This document shows, piece by piece, positions 30,121 through 40,034 of a DNA stretch of 64,000 nucleotides. A model generated the notes under the pieces. The model ran no database searches. It saw only the letters and a program-made list of their open reading frames with translations, and was not told the origin of the DNA. The stretch's first letter is position 1, and each line of letters opens with the position of its first letter. Where the stretch lies: NCBI RefSeq assembly GCF_027531025.1, contig NZ_JAPZQX010000004.1, positions 186,001 to 250,000 on the forward strand, in the 5' to 3' direction. Source of the DNA: Novosphingobium sp. Lineage in GTDB: Bacteria; Pseudomonadota; Alphaproteobacteria; Sphingomonadales; Sphingomonadaceae. The translations under genes were made by a program, and so were the position numbers.

Positions 30121-30855
30121 ATGAGCAATGCAACCTCCAGAGCGACCATTCGGCCCGAAGAAGCCGCCCATTTTGGCCGTCTTGCGGCCGATTGGTGGGA
30201 TCCGAACGGCTCTTCGGCCATGCTGCACAAGCTGGGGCCGGTGCGCCTCGCTTTCCTGCGCGAGGCGATCGATGCCCATTGGGGCACCGATTCGCGCGGG
30301 GTTCGGCCGCTCACAGGCAAGCGCGCGCTCGATGTCGGCTGCGGGGCGGGGCTGCTGGCGGAGCCGCTGGCGCGGCTTGGTGCGGCGGTAACCGGGGTTG
30401 ATGCTGCCCAAGAAAACATTGCCGTCGCCAGCGCTCATGCGGCGGGGGGCGGCCTGTCGATCGATTACCGCTGCGGCGATGTGGCCGAACTGGGCCTGGC
30501 CGGGTTCGATCTGGTCACCTCGATGGAAGTGATCGAGCATGTGGCTGACAAGCCGGCCTTCCTCGCCGCGCTGAAGGCCGCGCTCGCTCCTGGCGGGCTG
30601 ATGGTGCTGTCCACCCCCAACCGCACCACCAAGTCACGGCTGCTGATGGTCCAAGGGGCGGAGCGGCTCGGCCTGGTCCCGCGCGGCACGCACCACTGGG
30701 AGGACTTCGTCACGCCCGAGGAACTGGGCGAGCTGCTGGCGAGCGTGGGCCTCGTCATGGGCGAGCCAAAGGGTATCGCCTGGTCCCCGCTCAAGGGCTT
30801 GCACCTCTCGGACGACCTGGCGCTTAACTACATCGTTACGGTGATAGCCGCCTGA
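30121..30855 (+). CDS. ubiG: Ubiquinone biosynthesis O-methyltransferase UbiG
   Basis: A 244-residue SAM-dependent methyltransferase acting at both O-methylation steps of ubiquinone synthesis. It has the early FGRLAADWWDPNGSSAMLHKLGPVRLA motif specific for UbiG. SAM motif I is ALDVGCGAGLLAEPLARLG, followed by VEIVIEHV-like MEVIEHVADKPAFL, and a C-terminal THHWEDFVTPEEL. The ATG at 30121 fits the family start. It ends 20 bases inside the convergent kinase gene. Confidence 0.95.
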   Translation: MSNATSRATIRPEEAAHFGRLAADWWDPNGSSAMLHKLGPVRLAFLREAIDAHWGTDSRGVRPLTGKRALDVGCGAGLLAEPLARLGAAVTGVDAAQENIAVASAHAAGGGLSIDYRCGDVAELGLAGFDLVTSMEVIEHVADKPAFLAALKAALAPGGLMVLSTPNRTTKSRLLMVQGAERLGLVPRGTHHWEDFVTPEELGELLASVGLVMGEPKGIAWSPLKGLHLSDDLALNYIVTVIAA

Positions 30856-31345
30856 TCACAGCGCGCACCTGGGCCTCACGTTCGGTCCAAGTGCCGCCGA
30901 TGCGGGTGAAGGGCACGCCGGTGCCTACCAGCACTTCTTCAGCCAGCGCGGCAAAGCGCGCGCGGGCCTCGGCCGTGCCGAAGAAGCGGGTGCCATCGGC
31001 CACCCATGGCACATCGGGATCGAACAGCAGGTAATGCTCGGCCTTGGCATAGGCGAGCAGGGCGGGCGGCACCTCGCCGTGGAGCATGGCATACCAGGCC
31101 GCGGTCATCAGCGGATCGGTATCGAGCAGCAGCAGCGGCGGATTGCTCGCCGCCGCCGCGCGCATTGCCGCGTCCTGCCCGGCGGCGATTGCCAGCAGGG
31201 CTTCGGGGGTGAAGTCCGTGCCCCGCGTCTCGGCCCATTCGCGGCCATATTCGGGGACGAAGGGCAGGCCCAGCTCGCCCGCCAGCTTGGCGATCAGGGT
31301 CGATTTGCCGGTGCTTTCCGCGCCGTGGAAACACAGCCGGATCAT
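30836..31345 (-). CDS. NadR-like nicotinamide riboside kinase (ATP-binding protein)
   Basis: A 169-residue P-loop kinase resembling the C-terminal ribosylnicotinamide kinase domain of NadR. The Walker A is GAESTGKSTL at residues 8-17. VPEYGREWAETRG matches the NadR motif VPEYAR, LLLLDTDPLMTAAWY the Walker B region, and DPDVPWVADGTRFF the lid. It would convert nicotinamide riboside to NMN. The start ATG overlaps the pnuC stop (ATGA), and the pair forms an uptake-and-trapping route. No helix-turn-helix or adenylyltransferase domain is present, so it is kinase only. Confidence 0.85.
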   Translation of the reverse strand: MIRLCFHGAESTGKSTLIAKLAGELGLPFVPEYGREWAETRGTDFTPEALLAIAAGQDAAMRAAAASNPPLLLLDTDPLMTAAWYAMLHGEVPPALLAYAKAEHYLLFDPDVPWVADGTRFFGTAEARARFAALAEEVLVGTGVPFTRIGGTWTEREAQVRAVIRRLSP

Positions 31346-31923
31346 CCCCGCGCCGCCGCCCGCCACTCGCGCAGCCCCACCACCGACATGATCCCCAGCA
31401 CGACATAGAGCCCGGCCAGGAAATAGAGCTCGCGGTTGATGTAGAGCGCCACCGACAGCACATCGATCGCGATCCACAGCACCCAGTTCTCGATCCGGCG
31501 GAGCGAAAGCAGGATCTGCGCGGTGATGCTGGCCCCGGCGATCACCGAATCCGCAAAGGGCAGGGCCGCATCGGTAAAGCGGTGCAGCATCCAGCCCAGC
31601 GAGAGCGACAGCAGCGCCGTGGCCGAAGCCCAGACGAACCGCGCGCGATCGGTCATCCAGCCCACCGGCACGGCGACCTGGTCCGGCTCGCGCGCGGTGT
31701 ACCACAGGTACCAGCCCCAGGCGTTGACGACGAAGAAGAACACCTGCAGCCCGGTTTCGGCGTAAAGCTTGGCTTCCCACAGGGTGAACCCGACCAGCGT
31801 GACCATCGCCATCGCCGCCGGAAAGTTCCAGACCGAACGCCGCACCAGCAGGATGACATTGAGCAGCCCCAGCGCGGCTCCCGCCAGTTCGGTCCAGGCC
31901 GGGATCAAAGCGCCGCCGCCCAC
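31342..31923 (-). CDS. pnuC: Nicotinamide riboside transporter PnuC
   Basis: A roughly 190-residue inner-membrane protein with seven hydrophobic segments of the PnuC fold. Family landmarks are VWNFPAAMAMVTLVGFTLWEAKLYAE, the aromatic NAWGWYLWY motif, and RRIENWVLWIAIDVLSVALYINRELYFLAGLYVV. It allows facilitated diffusion of nicotinamide riboside, which the next gene's kinase would phosphorylate and trap. Start is either GTG 31923 (used here, GGAAG upstream) or TTG 31908. Both overlap the end of the ArsC-like gene, so translation is coupled. Confidence 0.92.
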   Translation of the reverse strand: MGGGALIPAWTELAGAALGLLNVILLVRRSVWNFPAAMAMVTLVGFTLWEAKLYAETGLQVFFFVVNAWGWYLWYTAREPDQVAVPVGWMTDRARFVWASATALLSLSLGWMLHRFTDAALPFADSVIAGASITAQILLSLRRIENWVLWIAIDVLSVALYINRELYFLAGLYVVLGIMSVVGLREWRAAARG

Positions 31924-32249
31924 TCGGCTTCCTTGAAGCCGACCAGCAGGCCGCCGGGGTGCTCCACGATCGGCCGCTTGATACAGCTGGGATTGGCCGC
32001 CATCAGCGCCACGGCCTTGCCCGCGTCGAGATCGGCCTTGTCTGCATCGGGCAGCTTCTTGAAGGACGTCCCGGCGCGGTTCAGCACCTTGTCCCACCCG
32101 GCCGCCGCGCACCATTCGGCCAGCTTGCCGCCGTGGGCCCCGGCCTTCTTGTAGTCATGAAAGGCATAGGCAATCCCGCGCCCGTCCAGCCAGACGCGAG
32201 CCTTCTTCACCGTGTCGCAATTGGGAATGCCATAGAGGGTAACGCTCAC
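31905..32249 (-). CDS. ArsC/Spx-family (YffB-like) reductase-fold protein
   Basis: A 114-residue thioredoxin-fold protein. The start TLYGIPNCDTVKKARVWLDGRGI matches the YffB/Spx group of the ArsC family, with one Cys (residue 11) at the arsenate-reductase position. IKRPIVEHPGGLLVGF is the usual C-terminal motif. No second CX3C-type cysteine is near the first; a later Cys is at SCIKRP. True arsenate reduction is unlikely; a glutathione- or thiol-linked role is assumed in YffB. It overlaps its neighbours by four bases on the 5' side. Confidence 0.87.
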   Translation of the reverse strand: MSVTLYGIPNCDTVKKARVWLDGRGIAYAFHDYKKAGAHGGKLAEWCAAAGWDKVLNRAGTSFKKLPDADKADLDAGKAVALMAANPSCIKRPIVEHPGGLLVGFKEAEWAAAL

Positions 32250-32557
32250 TCGGGCGGCCTTTCAAACTGGTGCGTGCGGGGATTGTCGGCGGTGTAGAGC
32301 GTATAGCTCTCGTAGTATTCGTCGCGGCCCCGGCGCTGGATCACGGCGTGGTCCGGATGGCGGCCCCAGGCGCGCGCGGCGTCCTCGCTGGCCCATTCGG
32401 ACAGGGCGATCACCTCGCCATCGTTGGCGACATAGCTCTTGAACGAGACGAAGCCCAGCTGGGCGCGGGCCAGCGCTTCCATCCGCTCGGCATCGGCGGA
32501 ATAGGCGGCAGCACTCATCCCGGCGCGCTTGCGGTTGCGGAAGACCACGAGGAACAT
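32246..32557 (-). CDS. Antibiotic biosynthesis monooxygenase (ABM)-domain protein
   Basis: A 103-residue ferredoxin-like alpha/beta protein with the ABM fold. [12 protein letters not shown] leads in, [19 protein letters not shown] and [24 protein letters not shown] follow. Such small dimers include heme-degrading and quinol monooxygenases, but many have unknown substrates. First gene of a four-gene minus-strand run with ArsC-like, pnuC and NR kinase, each overlapping the next. Divergent from aroC. Confidence 0.83.
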   Translation of the reverse strand: MFLVVFRNRKRAGMSAAAYSADAERMEALARAQLGFVSFKSYVANDGEVIALSEWASEDAARAWGRHPDHAVIQRRGRDEYYESYTLYTADNPRTHQFERPPE

Positions 32558-32631
32558 GCCCGCTTCCTAGGCACTGGCGGCTGCGCTCGCTAGTGGACTT
32601 TTCACCGCATTGCCGTCAAAGCCGCCACATC

Positions 32632-33699
32632 ATGTCGTTCAACACCTTTGGCCGTCTGCTGCGTTTCACCACCTGGGGCGAAAGCCACGGGCCGGCGCTG
32701 GGTGCCGTGGTCGATGGCTGCCCGCCCGGGCTGGCGATCAGCGAAGCCGCGATCCAGCCGTTCCTCGATGCGCGCCGCCCGGGCCAGTCGAAGTTCACCA
32801 CCCAGCGGCAGGAGCCGGACGCGGTGCGGATCCTGTCGGGCGTGTTCGACGGCAAGACCACCGGCACGCCGATCTCGCTGATGATCGAGAATGTCGACCA
32901 GCGCTCCAAGGACTATTCTGAAGTAGCCAAGGCCTATCGCCCGGGCCATGCCGACTATGCCTATGACGCCAAGTACGGTTTTCGCGACTATCGCGGCGGC
33001 GGGCGCAGCTCGGCGCGCGAGACCGCCGCGCGGGTGGCCGCCGGGGCCGTCGCGCGGCTGGTGATCCCGGAAGTGACGATCATCGGCTATGTCGCCGAAA
33101 TCGGCGGCGATGCGATCGACCTCGCCAACTTCGATGCCGCCGAAATCGGCAACAACCCGTTCTTCTGCCCCGATCCGGCGGCGGCGGCGCGGTGGGAAAA
33201 GATCGTCGATGAGGCGCGGCTGGCCGGTTCCTCGGTCGGCGCGGTGGTTGAATGCGTGGCTACCGGGGTGCCGGCCGGTTGGGGCGCGCCGCTTTATGCC
33301 AAGCTCGATTCCGAACTGGCCGCCGCGATGATGAGCATCAACGCGGTCAAGGGCGTGGAAATCGGCGATGGCTTTGCCGCTGCGCGCCTGCGCGGTGAGG
33401 AAAACGCCGATCCGATGCGGCCCGGCAGCGCAGGACCGGAGTTCCTCGCCAACCATGCCGGCGGCATCGCGGGCGGGATCAGCACCGGCCAGCCGGTCAA
33501 GGTCCGCGTAGCCTTCAAGCCGACCAGCTCGATCCTGACGCCCGTGGAGACCATCGACCGCGATGGCCAGGCGACCGAAATCCGCACCAAGGGCCGCCAT
33601 GACCCCTGCGTCGGCATTCGCGGGGTGCCGGTGGTCGCAGCGATGATGGCGCTAGTGCTGGCCGACCAGAAGTTGCTGCACCGCGGGCAGTGCGGCTGA
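32632..33699 (+). CDS. aroC: Chorismate synthase
   Basis: A 355-residue FMN-dependent enzyme that turns EPSP into chorismate, the last common step of aromatic amino-acid synthesis. Signatures are [19 protein letters not shown] near the N-terminus, then [34 protein letters not shown], and [25 protein letters not shown] at the C-terminus. The ATG at 32632 matches the family start [20 protein letters not shown]; an in-frame ATG at 32593 would add residues not found in the family. Confidence 0.97.
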   Translation: MSFNTFGRLLRFTTWGESHGPALGAVVDGCPPGLAISEAAIQPFLDARRPGQSKFTTQRQEPDAVRILSGVFDGKTTGTPISLMIENVDQRSKDYSEVAKAYRPGHADYAYDAKYGFRDYRGGGRSSARETAARVAAGAVARLVIPEVTIIGYVAEIGGDAIDLANFDAAEIGNNPFFCPDPAAAARWEKIVDEARLAGSSVGAVVECVATGVPAGWGAPLYAKLDSELAAAMMSINAVKGVEIGDGFAAARLRGEENADPMRPGSAGPEFLANHAGGIAGGISTGQPVKVRVAFKPTSSILTPVETIDRDGQATEIRTKGRHDPCVGIRGVPVVAAMMALVLADQKLLHRGQCG

Positions 33700-33776
33700 C
33701 TTTCAACCCCGGCCGTTGCTGATGCAGCGACGCCGGACCCGGTCTTGGCGGGTGGTGCCGGGTTATCGCGCGGGCT

Positions 33777-34121
33777 TCAGGCCGTGCCGCCCGGCTCCTG
33801 TTGTTTGAACCGGTCAAAGAGCCAGCCTGCGACAAGCGCCACCGCCAAGGCCAGTCCCAAGGCAAGCCCGAGGGACAAGACCACGCCGCGAGCGAGGCCT
33901 TCAGCCTCGGCACCGGTCAGCAAGAGCAGGGCTGCTGGCAGCCCGGCAAGGCCGAGCGCCAGCCGAGGCCGGAGCAAGGAAATCAGCCCGGCCACGACGC
34001 CAACAGCAAGCGCCGGTGCAATTGCATCCTCGATGAGCGGGCGATAGCTGGCCGCGGCAATAATCAGGTAAGCCAGCAAGCCGGTGAAGCCGATCACCTG
34101 CACGCGTGCCAGCTTGCCCAT
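33777..34121 (-). CDS. Small membrane protein downstream of pheT
   Basis: A 114-residue protein with four hydrophobic helices (about 8-24, 30-46, 50-66 and 75-98). The C-terminal WLFDRFKQQEPGG is charged. No recognised domain. The ATG at 34121 lies five bases after the pheT stop, so it is probably the last gene of the pheS-pheT transcript. GC style is native. Confidence 0.65.
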   Translation of the reverse strand: MGKLARVQVIGFTGLLAYLIIAAASYRPLIEDAIAPALAVGVVAGLISLLRPRLALGLAGLPAALLLLTGAEAEGLARGVVLSLGLALGLALAVALVAGWLFDRFKQQEPGGTA

Positions 34122-34125
34122 ATGC

Positions 34126-36516
34126 CTACCCCCGCAGCACCGCGCCCAGCTTGGCTGCCGCAGCGGTGATCCGCTCGGCAATCGCCTTGATCTCGGCATC
34201 GGTGAAGCTCTTTTCACCGGGCTGCAGGGTCACTTCGACTGCCAGCGATTTCTGTCCTTCCGGCACGCCCTGGCCCCGGAAATCGTCGAACAGGCGCACG
34301 GCCACGATATTGGCCTTGTCCGCGCCTTTGACGGTCCGCACCAGGTCACCGGCCGGTAGCGCGGCATCGACCAGGAAGGCGAAATCGCGGGTTACCGATT
34401 GCAGCGCGGGCGGGGCATAGGCGGCGCGGGCAAAGCCTGCCGCCTTCTTCGCCGGGATCGCATCGAGGAACAGCTCGACCGCGGCCACCGGGCCGGCGAC
34501 ATCGAACTGCTTCAGCAGCGCGGGGTGCAGCATGCCGAAGCGGGCCAGCACTGTCTTGGGGCCAAGGCGCAGCGTGGCCGACTGGCCGGGGTGGAACTGT
34601 GGACCCGCTTCACCCATCACCTGCAGGTTCTCGACCGGGGCGCCAGCCTCGGCCAGCAGGGCCAGGGCCTCGGCCTTGGCATCGAAGGCGTCGAAGCCCT
34701 GCGCCTTGCCCGTCGCCCAGCCGCGCGGGGTCTTTTCGCCCGCCAGCACCGCGCCCAGCGTCAGCCGCTCGTCCGAATGGCCACCTTCTCCGCGCAGGTA
34801 GCGGCGGCCCAGCTCGAACAGCCGCAGGCCGGTTGCGCCGCGATCGAGGTTGCGCTTGGCGGCGGAGAGCAGCCCCGGCAGCAGCGAGGGGCGCATGGCC
34901 TTCATGTCTTCGCTGATCGGATTGGCCAGCACCCACAGCCCGCCGTTGCCATCGGCAAAGGCTTCGGCCTCGGCTTCGGGCAGGAACGACCAGGTGACCG
35001 CCTCGTTCAGCCCGCGCGCGGCAGCGGCGCGGCGTACCTTGCGCTCCAGCGCCTGGGCCGGGGTGGCTGTGGGGCGGGCCACGCCATCGATGCGCGGCAG
35101 CGGGGTGGAAGCGATATTGTCCAGCCCGTGGATGCGGACCACTTCCTCGACCAGGTCGGCCGCGCCGTCCACATCGGGGCGCCAGCTCGGCACGATCACG
35201 TTCCAGCGGGCATCGCTGGCAAAGCCCAGCGCGCGCAGGGTGGCGCGCTGCTGGTCATCGGGAATGGCCACGCCGCCCAGCGTTTCGGCCAGGGCCGGGC
35301 TATAGGCCACCACCTTGGTGCCCGCCGGCGGCTCGCCCGCGAAGACCGGCTCGCTCGGTTCACCGCCGCAGATCTCGACGATCAGCTCGGTCAGGATGGA
35401 AAGGCCCGCATCGAGGAAGGCCGGATCGACCCCGCGTTCGAACCGGGCGCGGGCGTCGGAAGTCAGGTTGAGCTTGCGGCCGGTGTCGCCAATCCGGACC
35501 GGATCGAAGTAGGCCACTTCCAGCAGCACGTCGGTCGTCTCGTCCGAACAGCCGGAATGTTCGCCGCCCATGATCCCGGCGATGTCGTGCACCCCGGCCT
35601 CGTCGGCGATCACGGTCATGGCGCTGTCGAGCGTGTATTCCTTGCCGTTCAGCGCCAGCACGGTTTCGCCATCGACTGCGCGGCGGGCAAAGATTGCGCC
35701 GGTCAGCTTGGCGAGGTCATAGGCGTGGGCCGGGCGGCCATAGGCCAGCATCACGTAATTGGTGATGTCGACCAGGGCCGAGATCGGGCGCTGGCCCGCG
35801 CTCTTCAGCCGGGCCTGCATCCAGTCGGGCGAGGCACCGTTCTTCACGCCCCGGATCGCGCGGCCATAGAAGGCCGGGCAGCCTTCCGGATCGTCGGTGC
35901 GGATCGGCAGCGGGCAGGGGAAGCTGCCCGGAACCGCCTGGACAGCGATTGGCTTCAACGTGCCGAGGCCGGCCGCCGCGAGATCGCGGGCAATGCCGTA
36001 AACCCCCATGCAGTCGGGCCGGTTGGGGGTGATCGCCACGTCGAACACCGGGTCTGCACCGTGGTAATCGGCAAAGGCCGTGCCGACCGGGGCATCGGCG
36101 GGCAGTTCGATGATCCCGTCGTGATCGTCGCCCAGCTCCAGCTCGCGGGTGGAGCACATCATGCCGTTGCTCTCGACGCCGCGGATCGCGCTCTTCTTCA
36201 GCTCGAAACCGCCGGCGGGGACCACGGCACCGGGCAGGCCCAGCACGCCGACCAGCCCGGCGCGGGCATTGGGCGCGCCGCAGACGACCTGCAGCGGCTG
36301 ACCATCCCCGGTATCGACCGACAGCACCTGCAGCTTGTCGGCATTGGGGTGGCGTTCGGCGGTAAGGACGCGCGCGACCTTGAACCCGGCCAGCTTGTCC
36401 GCCGGGTTCTCGACGCTTTCGACCTCAAGCCCGATGGCGTTGAGCTTGGCAGCGATTTCCTCGGCCGAGGCAGTGGTGTCGAGGTGGTCCTTGAGCCACG
36501 AGAGCGAGAACTTCAT
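34126..36516 (-). CDS. pheT: Phenylalanyl-tRNA synthetase beta subunit
   Basis: A 796-residue subunit of the (alpha-beta)2 enzyme. It begins [14 protein letters not shown] and carries a tRNA-binding OB domain (about 40-150, [26 protein letters not shown]). The B3/B4 and editing region includes [20 protein letters not shown]5 includes [28 protein letters not shown]. The ferredoxin-like anticodon-binding domain is C-terminal (about 705-796). ATGA overlap with pheS shows translational coupling. Confidence 0.97.
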   Translation of the reverse strand: MKFSLSWLKDHLDTTASAEEIAAKLNAIGLEVESVENPADKLAGFKVARVLTAERHPNADKLQVLSVDTGDGQPLQVVCGAPNARAGLVGVLGLPGAVVPAGGFELKKSAIRGVESNGMMCSTRELELGDDHDGIIELPADAPVGTAFADYHGADPVFDVAITPNRPDCMGVYGIARDLAAAGLGTLKPIAVQAVPGSFPCPLPIRTDDPEGCPAFYGRAIRGVKNGASPDWMQARLKSAGQRPISALVDITNYVMLAYGRPAHAYDLAKLTGAIFARRAVDGETVLALNGKEYTLDSAMTVIADEAGVHDIAGIMGGEHSGCSDETTDVLLEVAYFDPVRIGDTGRKLNLTSDARARFERGVDPAFLDAGLSILTELIVEICGGEPSEPVFAGEPPAGTKVVAYSPALAETLGGVAIPDDQQRATLRALGFASDARWNVIVPSWRPDVDGAADLVEEVVRIHGLDNIASTPLPRIDGVARPTATPAQALERKVRRAAAARGLNEAVTWSFLPEAEAEAFADGNGGLWVLANPISEDMKAMRPSLLPGLLSAAKRNLDRGATGLRLFELGRRYLRGEGGHSDERLTLGAVLAGEKTPRGWATGKAQGFDAFDAKAEALALLAEAGAPVENLQVMGEAGPQFHPGQSATLRLGPKTVLARFGMLHPALLKQFDVAGPVAAVELFLDAIPAKKAAGFARAAYAPPALQSVTRDFAFLVDAALPAGDLVRTVKGADKANIVAVRLFDDFRGQGVPEGQKSLAVEVTLQPGEKSFTDAEIKAIAERITAAAAKLGAVLRG

Positions 36517-37610
36517 GCGCGTGCTCCCACGCCAACGGAAAGGGTGGGGACATCGAGCGCCGAGAAGCCATAGTGGCCCAGCCAGCGCGCATCGCCATCG
36601 AAGAAGGCGCGCAGATCGTCCATTCCGTATTTCAGCATGGCGAGGCGATCGACGCCGACGCCGAAGGCAAAGCCCTGCCACTCGTCGGGATCGAGCCCCC
36701 CGGCGGCGATCACCTTGCGATTGACCATGCCGCTGCCCAGCAGCTCCATCCAGCCGTGGCCGGGTTCGTCACCCGAACCGCCGAGGACGCGCTTGCCGTT
36801 TACCAGCGCGAAGCCGACGTCGACTTCCACCGAAGGCTCGGTGAAGGGGAAGTAGCTGGGGCGCAGGCGCAGCACGATGTCCTCGCGCTCGAAGAAGGCC
36901 TTGAGGAATGTTTCCAGCGTCCACTTGAGGTGGCCGAGCGTAATCCCCTTGTCGATCACCAGCCCTTCGACCTGGTGGAACATCGGGGTGTGGGTGGCGT
37001 CGCTGTCAGAGCGATAGACCCGGCCCGGGGCGATGATCCGGATCGGGGCGCCGTGCTGCAGCATCGAGCGGATCTGCACGGGGCTGGTGTGCGTGCGGAG
37101 TAACATCTTGCGCCCCGCTGTGTCACAGTCAGGGAAGTAGAAGGTGTCATGCATCGCCCGCGCCGGGTGGCTTTCGGGGATGTTGAGCGCGGTGAAATTG
37201 TGCCAGTCGTCCTCGATCTCGGGACCGGTGGCGACAGCGAAGCCAAGGTCGGCGAAGATCTCCGCCAGCTCGTCCAGCACCTGGCTGACCGGGTGGATCG
37301 ACCCGCGCGGCGCGGCGGGGGCGGGAAGGGTCAGGTCAACCGTTTCGGCGGCGAGGCGGGCATCGAGAACGGCGGATTCCAGCGCTTCCTTGCGTTCGGC
37401 CAGGGCGGCGGTCACGCTTTCGCGCAGGGCATGGATCTGCGGGCCGACCGTCTGACGTTCCTCCGGCGACATGCCGCCCAGCGTCTTCAGCAGGCCCGAG
37501 ATCGAACCCTGCTTGCCCAGGAACTCGACCCGCAGGGCTTCCAGCGCGTCAAGTTCCTGCGCCGCGCCAATCCGCGCCAGCGCCGCTTCCCCGGTTGCTG
37601 CATAGTCCAC
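36513..37610 (-). CDS. pheS: Phenylalanyl-tRNA synthetase alpha subunit
   Basis: A 365-residue class II catalytic subunit that attaches phenylalanine to tRNA-Phe. An N-terminal coiled coil (about 1-90) with [24 protein letters not shown] precedes the catalytic core: [53 protein letters not shown] (motif 2 region), then [14 protein letters not shown] (motif 3). The start is GTG 37610, in frame with the conserved N-terminus; an ATG at 37603 is out of frame. First gene of pheST. Confidence 0.97.
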   Translation of the reverse strand: MDYAATGEAALARIGAAQELDALEALRVEFLGKQGSISGLLKTLGGMSPEERQTVGPQIHALRESVTAALAERKEALESAVLDARLAAETVDLTLPAPAAPRGSIHPVSQVLDELAEIFADLGFAVATGPEIEDDWHNFTALNIPESHPARAMHDTFYFPDCDTAGRKMLLRTHTSPVQIRSMLQHGAPIRIIAPGRVYRSDSDATHTPMFHQVEGLVIDKGITLGHLKWTLETFLKAFFEREDIVLRLRPSYFPFTEPSVEVDVGFALVNGKRVLGGSGDEPGHGWMELLGSGMVNRKVIAAGGLDPDEWQGFAFGVGVDRLAMLKYGMDDLRAFFDGDARWLGHYGFSALDVPTLSVGVGARA

Positions 37611-37704
37611 GATTTTCCGCGCCTTTTCCTGTCTTCATGGCAGTCGAACCCGCGCCTTTAGCGGCCTTGCGGGCCGGGTCAAAACCCATTTTGCGCCAGG
37701 CGGG

Positions 37705-38601
37705 TCAGGCCGCGCGCGGTGCTGTGCCGGCGGGGACGTCCAGAGTCTGGGCTGCTGCCCCGTGAACCCGCGCCCGCTCTTGCATGAACAGCTCCAGCAC
37801 GGGATGCGGCAGGGCCGCGTACTGGCGCGGTGACATGCCCATGAACTCACGGAAATCACGGATAAATTGGGCCTGGTCGTGGTAATGCCCATCGATCGCG
37901 CCGATCCATTTCAGCGACCGGTCGAGCATGAACTGGGCCAGGCTGCGCATGAACCGCTGGCGCCGCAGCAGCAGCTTGGGCGGAAAGCCGAAGTCCCGCA
38001 TGCAGAGCCGCTCAACCGTGCGCTGGCCGATGCCGACGCGTTCGACCAGTTCGCCCACCGATGCCACCAGCGGATCGACCAGGGCGGAATGGATCGCCAG
38101 GATCCGCGCCTCCTCCGCCGGGTCGAGTTCGGGCAGGGCGGAGAAGAAGGCCATGATCCGCTCCAGCTCGGCCTGCTCATCGCCATCGGTGGAGAACAGG
38201 CTGTCAGCGAGGGCGGTGAAGCGGGCGAAAGCGGGGTGATCGTGGCCATCGGCGATCAGGTTGGCATGCTGATCGGCCGGTAGCCCGACAAATCGCGCCC
38301 AGCCCAGCGGGAGCAGGCCGATCCCCCAGAACCGCGACTTGCCCAGCTCGAAATTGGCCGAGCGGTTCGATGGCCCGGTCGCCACGAACCGCGCCCCTTC
38401 GATCCGGCAGCCACCCTCGATCCAGGCCTTCGGGCGACTGCCGGTGAAAAAGCGCAGGTTGGCCCATTCCGGCTGCAGCGCATCGCACACCCGCCCCGCT
38501 TCGGGCAGGTCGATCTCGGTGATGTAGAACGTGGTGAAATAGCGCTGCAAAGCCGCTGGCGGCGCGTGAAAACGCACTGCAATCTGCAAGTCTCGCGACA
38601 C
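37705..38601 (-). CDS. AraC-family transcriptional regulator
   Basis: A 298-residue regulator with a unique N-terminal sensory domain (about 1-170) and a C-terminal double helix-turn-helix (about 185-275): VASVGELVERVGIGQRTVERLCMRDFGFPPKLLLRRQRF, then FIRDFREFMGMSPRQYAALP. The second HTH has the typical Pro-x-x-Tyr end. Start uncertain: GTG 38601 is used because the sequence becomes protein-like there. It lies between rplT and pheS, where these translation genes are usually adjacent. Target unknown; no obvious operator found. Confidence 0.82.
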   Translation of the reverse strand: MSRDLQIAVRFHAPPAALQRYFTTFYITEIDLPEAGRVCDALQPEWANLRFFTGSRPKAWIEGGCRIEGARFVATGPSNRSANFELGKSRFWGIGLLPLGWARFVGLPADQHANLIADGHDHPAFARFTALADSLFSTDGDEQAELERIMAFFSALPELDPAEEARILAIHSALVDPLVASVGELVERVGIGQRTVERLCMRDFGFPPKLLLRRQRFMRSLAQFMLDRSLKWIGAIDGHYHDQAQFIRDFREFMGMSPRQYAALPHPVLELFMQERARVHGAAAQTLDVPAGTAPRAA

Positions 38602-38779
38602 CGAAGGATACCCCGCCTTCCCCTGTTGCAACGAGGCTAGGCCGGACCGGTGCCGCTTGGCAAGGCCGGAGGTGTGGCATTTTGTCGCAGGTTCAAGGCT
38701 GGTGCCGGGCAGGGGGGTGTCAGTGCAGGCGGCTGTCCCGGGATGATGGCAGCGCGAACCGCGCCCGCTCAAACGGAAA

Positions 38780-38810
38780 GGGGCGCGGATGGCCAGGCCA
38801 CCCGCGCCCC
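38780..38810 (-). terminator. Rho-independent terminator of rpmI-rplT
   Basis: A near-perfect stem, GGGGCGCGG.TGGCC / GGCCA.CCGCGCCCC, with a single-base loop is followed on the minus strand by CTTTCCGTTT. It lies 26 bases after the rplT stop and upstream of the AraC gene. Confidence 0.82.
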
Positions 38811-38836
38811 TTGCGCTATGCCATGTGGCAACGGGT

Positions 38837-39196
38837 TCAGGCCGGCAGCGCGGCCTTGGCCTGGGCGATCACGGCGGTGAACACGCCGCCTTCGTTCATC
38901 GCCAGGTCGGCCATCGCCTTGCGGTCCAGCTCGATGCCGGCCAGCTTGGCGCCATGGATGAACTGCGAATAGGTCAGGCCTTCGGCGCGGACGGCAGCGT
39001 TGATGCGCTGGATCCACAGGGCGCGGAAGGTCCGCTTCTTAACCTTGCGGTCGCGATAGGCGTACTGGCCGGCCTTTTCGACCGCCTGACGGGCAACGCG
39101 GATCGTGTTCTTGCGGCGGCCGCGGTAACCCTTGGCCTGATCCAGAATCCGCTTGTGCTTGGCACGGGTGGTAACACCCCGCTTGATACGGCTCAT
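38837..39196 (-). CDS. rplT: Large ribosomal subunit protein bL20
   Basis: A 119-residue 23S-rRNA-binding protein needed early in 50S assembly. The start [18 protein letters not shown] and the stretch [19 protein letters not shown] are diagnostic, as is [22 protein letters not shown]. Ends [15 protein letters not shown]. It follows rpmI by 13 bases. bL20 autoregulates its operon in several bacteria, but no leader structure was identified here. Confidence 0.98.
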   Translation of the reverse strand: MSRIKRGVTTRAKHKRILDQAKGYRGRRKNTIRVARQAVEKAGQYAYRDRKVKKRTFRALWIQRINAAVRAEGLTYSQFIHGAKLAGIELDRKAMADLAMNEGGVFTAVIAQAKAALPA

Positions 39197-39209
39197 CTTT
39201 CAGTACTCC

Positions 39210-39413
39210 TCAGTTGAGCCCGTAGGGCGCCCACTTCTTGATCGTCTTGGCATCGGCGTCGGAAATGACGTCGGTGCCGCGATTCTGGCGGATGTACTTG
39301 CCGTTATGGCTGATCAGGCGGTGGCGCTTGCCGGCAACACCATGCTTCACCTTGCCAGTGGCGGTGAGCTTGAAGCGCTTCTTCACGCCGCTCTTCGTCT
39401 TGAGCTTGGGCAT
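39210..39413 (-). CDS. rpmI: Large ribosomal subunit protein bL35
   Basis: A 67-residue basic protein beginning [20 protein letters not shown], with [19 protein letters not shown] in the centre. It is the first visible gene of rpmI-rplT; infC, often just upstream in other bacteria, is not in the adjacent sequence, where a convergent gamma-glutamylcyclotransferase-like gene lies instead. Confidence 0.98.
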   Translation of the reverse strand: MPKLKTKSGVKKRFKLTATGKVKHGVAGKRHRLISHNGKYIRQNRGTDVISDADAKTIKKWAPYGLN

Positions 39414-39535
39414 TTTCGTCTCCTTGTTCGAGACACGTCCAACCCGCCATGGCAGCCCTTGATAGCCAGGCCGGTCATCGAATCCGTGTCAATGAAGGGC
39501 GCGCCCGTAAGCGGGAATCGGCGCGAATGCAAGCC

Positions 39536-39970
39536 TCAATGCCCGCGCCCGCCGCCGAATTCGGGCAGATTGGCGGCAGCCAGCCAGCGGCGAAAGTCGC
39601 CATCCGGGATCGGCCGGGCACCCGGCGGCAGCGGCTGGTTGAAGCAATAGACCTGAACCACTCCGCCCGAAACCAGCGGCAGGCTGCGCCGCAGGTACAG
39701 CGAGCGCGTCGGATCGGCCGGATCAAAGTCCTCGTAAGCGTCCATCGTGGCAAGGTCCGCGGGCGCGAAATCCGGCCCGGCGCCATAGACCTCACCATGC
39801 ACGATCCCCGGCCCACCCAGCAGGGCTGGAAACCAGCCGTCCCGGTCGGGCACGGCGTGTAGTGCCCCGCGCACCTGACCAGGCCCTTCCGCCACCAGCC
39901 GGGCGTGGATCCGGCGCGCCACCGGGTTCGGGCTGCCGGCCTGAAGTGTACCGTAAAAGAAGAACCGCAT
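39536..39970 (-). CDS. Gamma-glutamylcyclotransferase-like protein
   Basis: A 144-residue GGCT/AIG2-fold protein. The substrate-binding loop YGTLQ is at residues 6-10 and a Glu at the catalytic position is suggested in [23 protein letters not shown], as in the family. Members act on gamma-glutamyl amines or dipeptides. The start ATG 39970 opens [12 protein letters not shown]. Divergent from purU with 64 bases between start codons. Same strand as rpmI but far upstream. Confidence 0.87.
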   Translation of the reverse strand: MRFFFYGTLQAGSPNPVARRIHARLVAEGPGQVRGALHAVPDRDGWFPALLGGPGIVHGEVYGAGPDFAPADLATMDAYEDFDPADPTRSLYLRRSLPLVSGGVVQVYCFNQPLPPGARPIPDGDFRRWLAAANLPEFGGGRGH

Positions 39971-40034
39971 GGCACAGTGTTGGCAAATGCCTGCACATTC
40001 GCCAAGAGCGGGGCGCACCTGCAAAGGACCGAGC

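Noticed and set aside
31905..32249. True arsenate reductase (ars operon)
   Set aside because: Sequence fits the YffB/Spx branch; there is no arsR, arsB or acr3 nearby.
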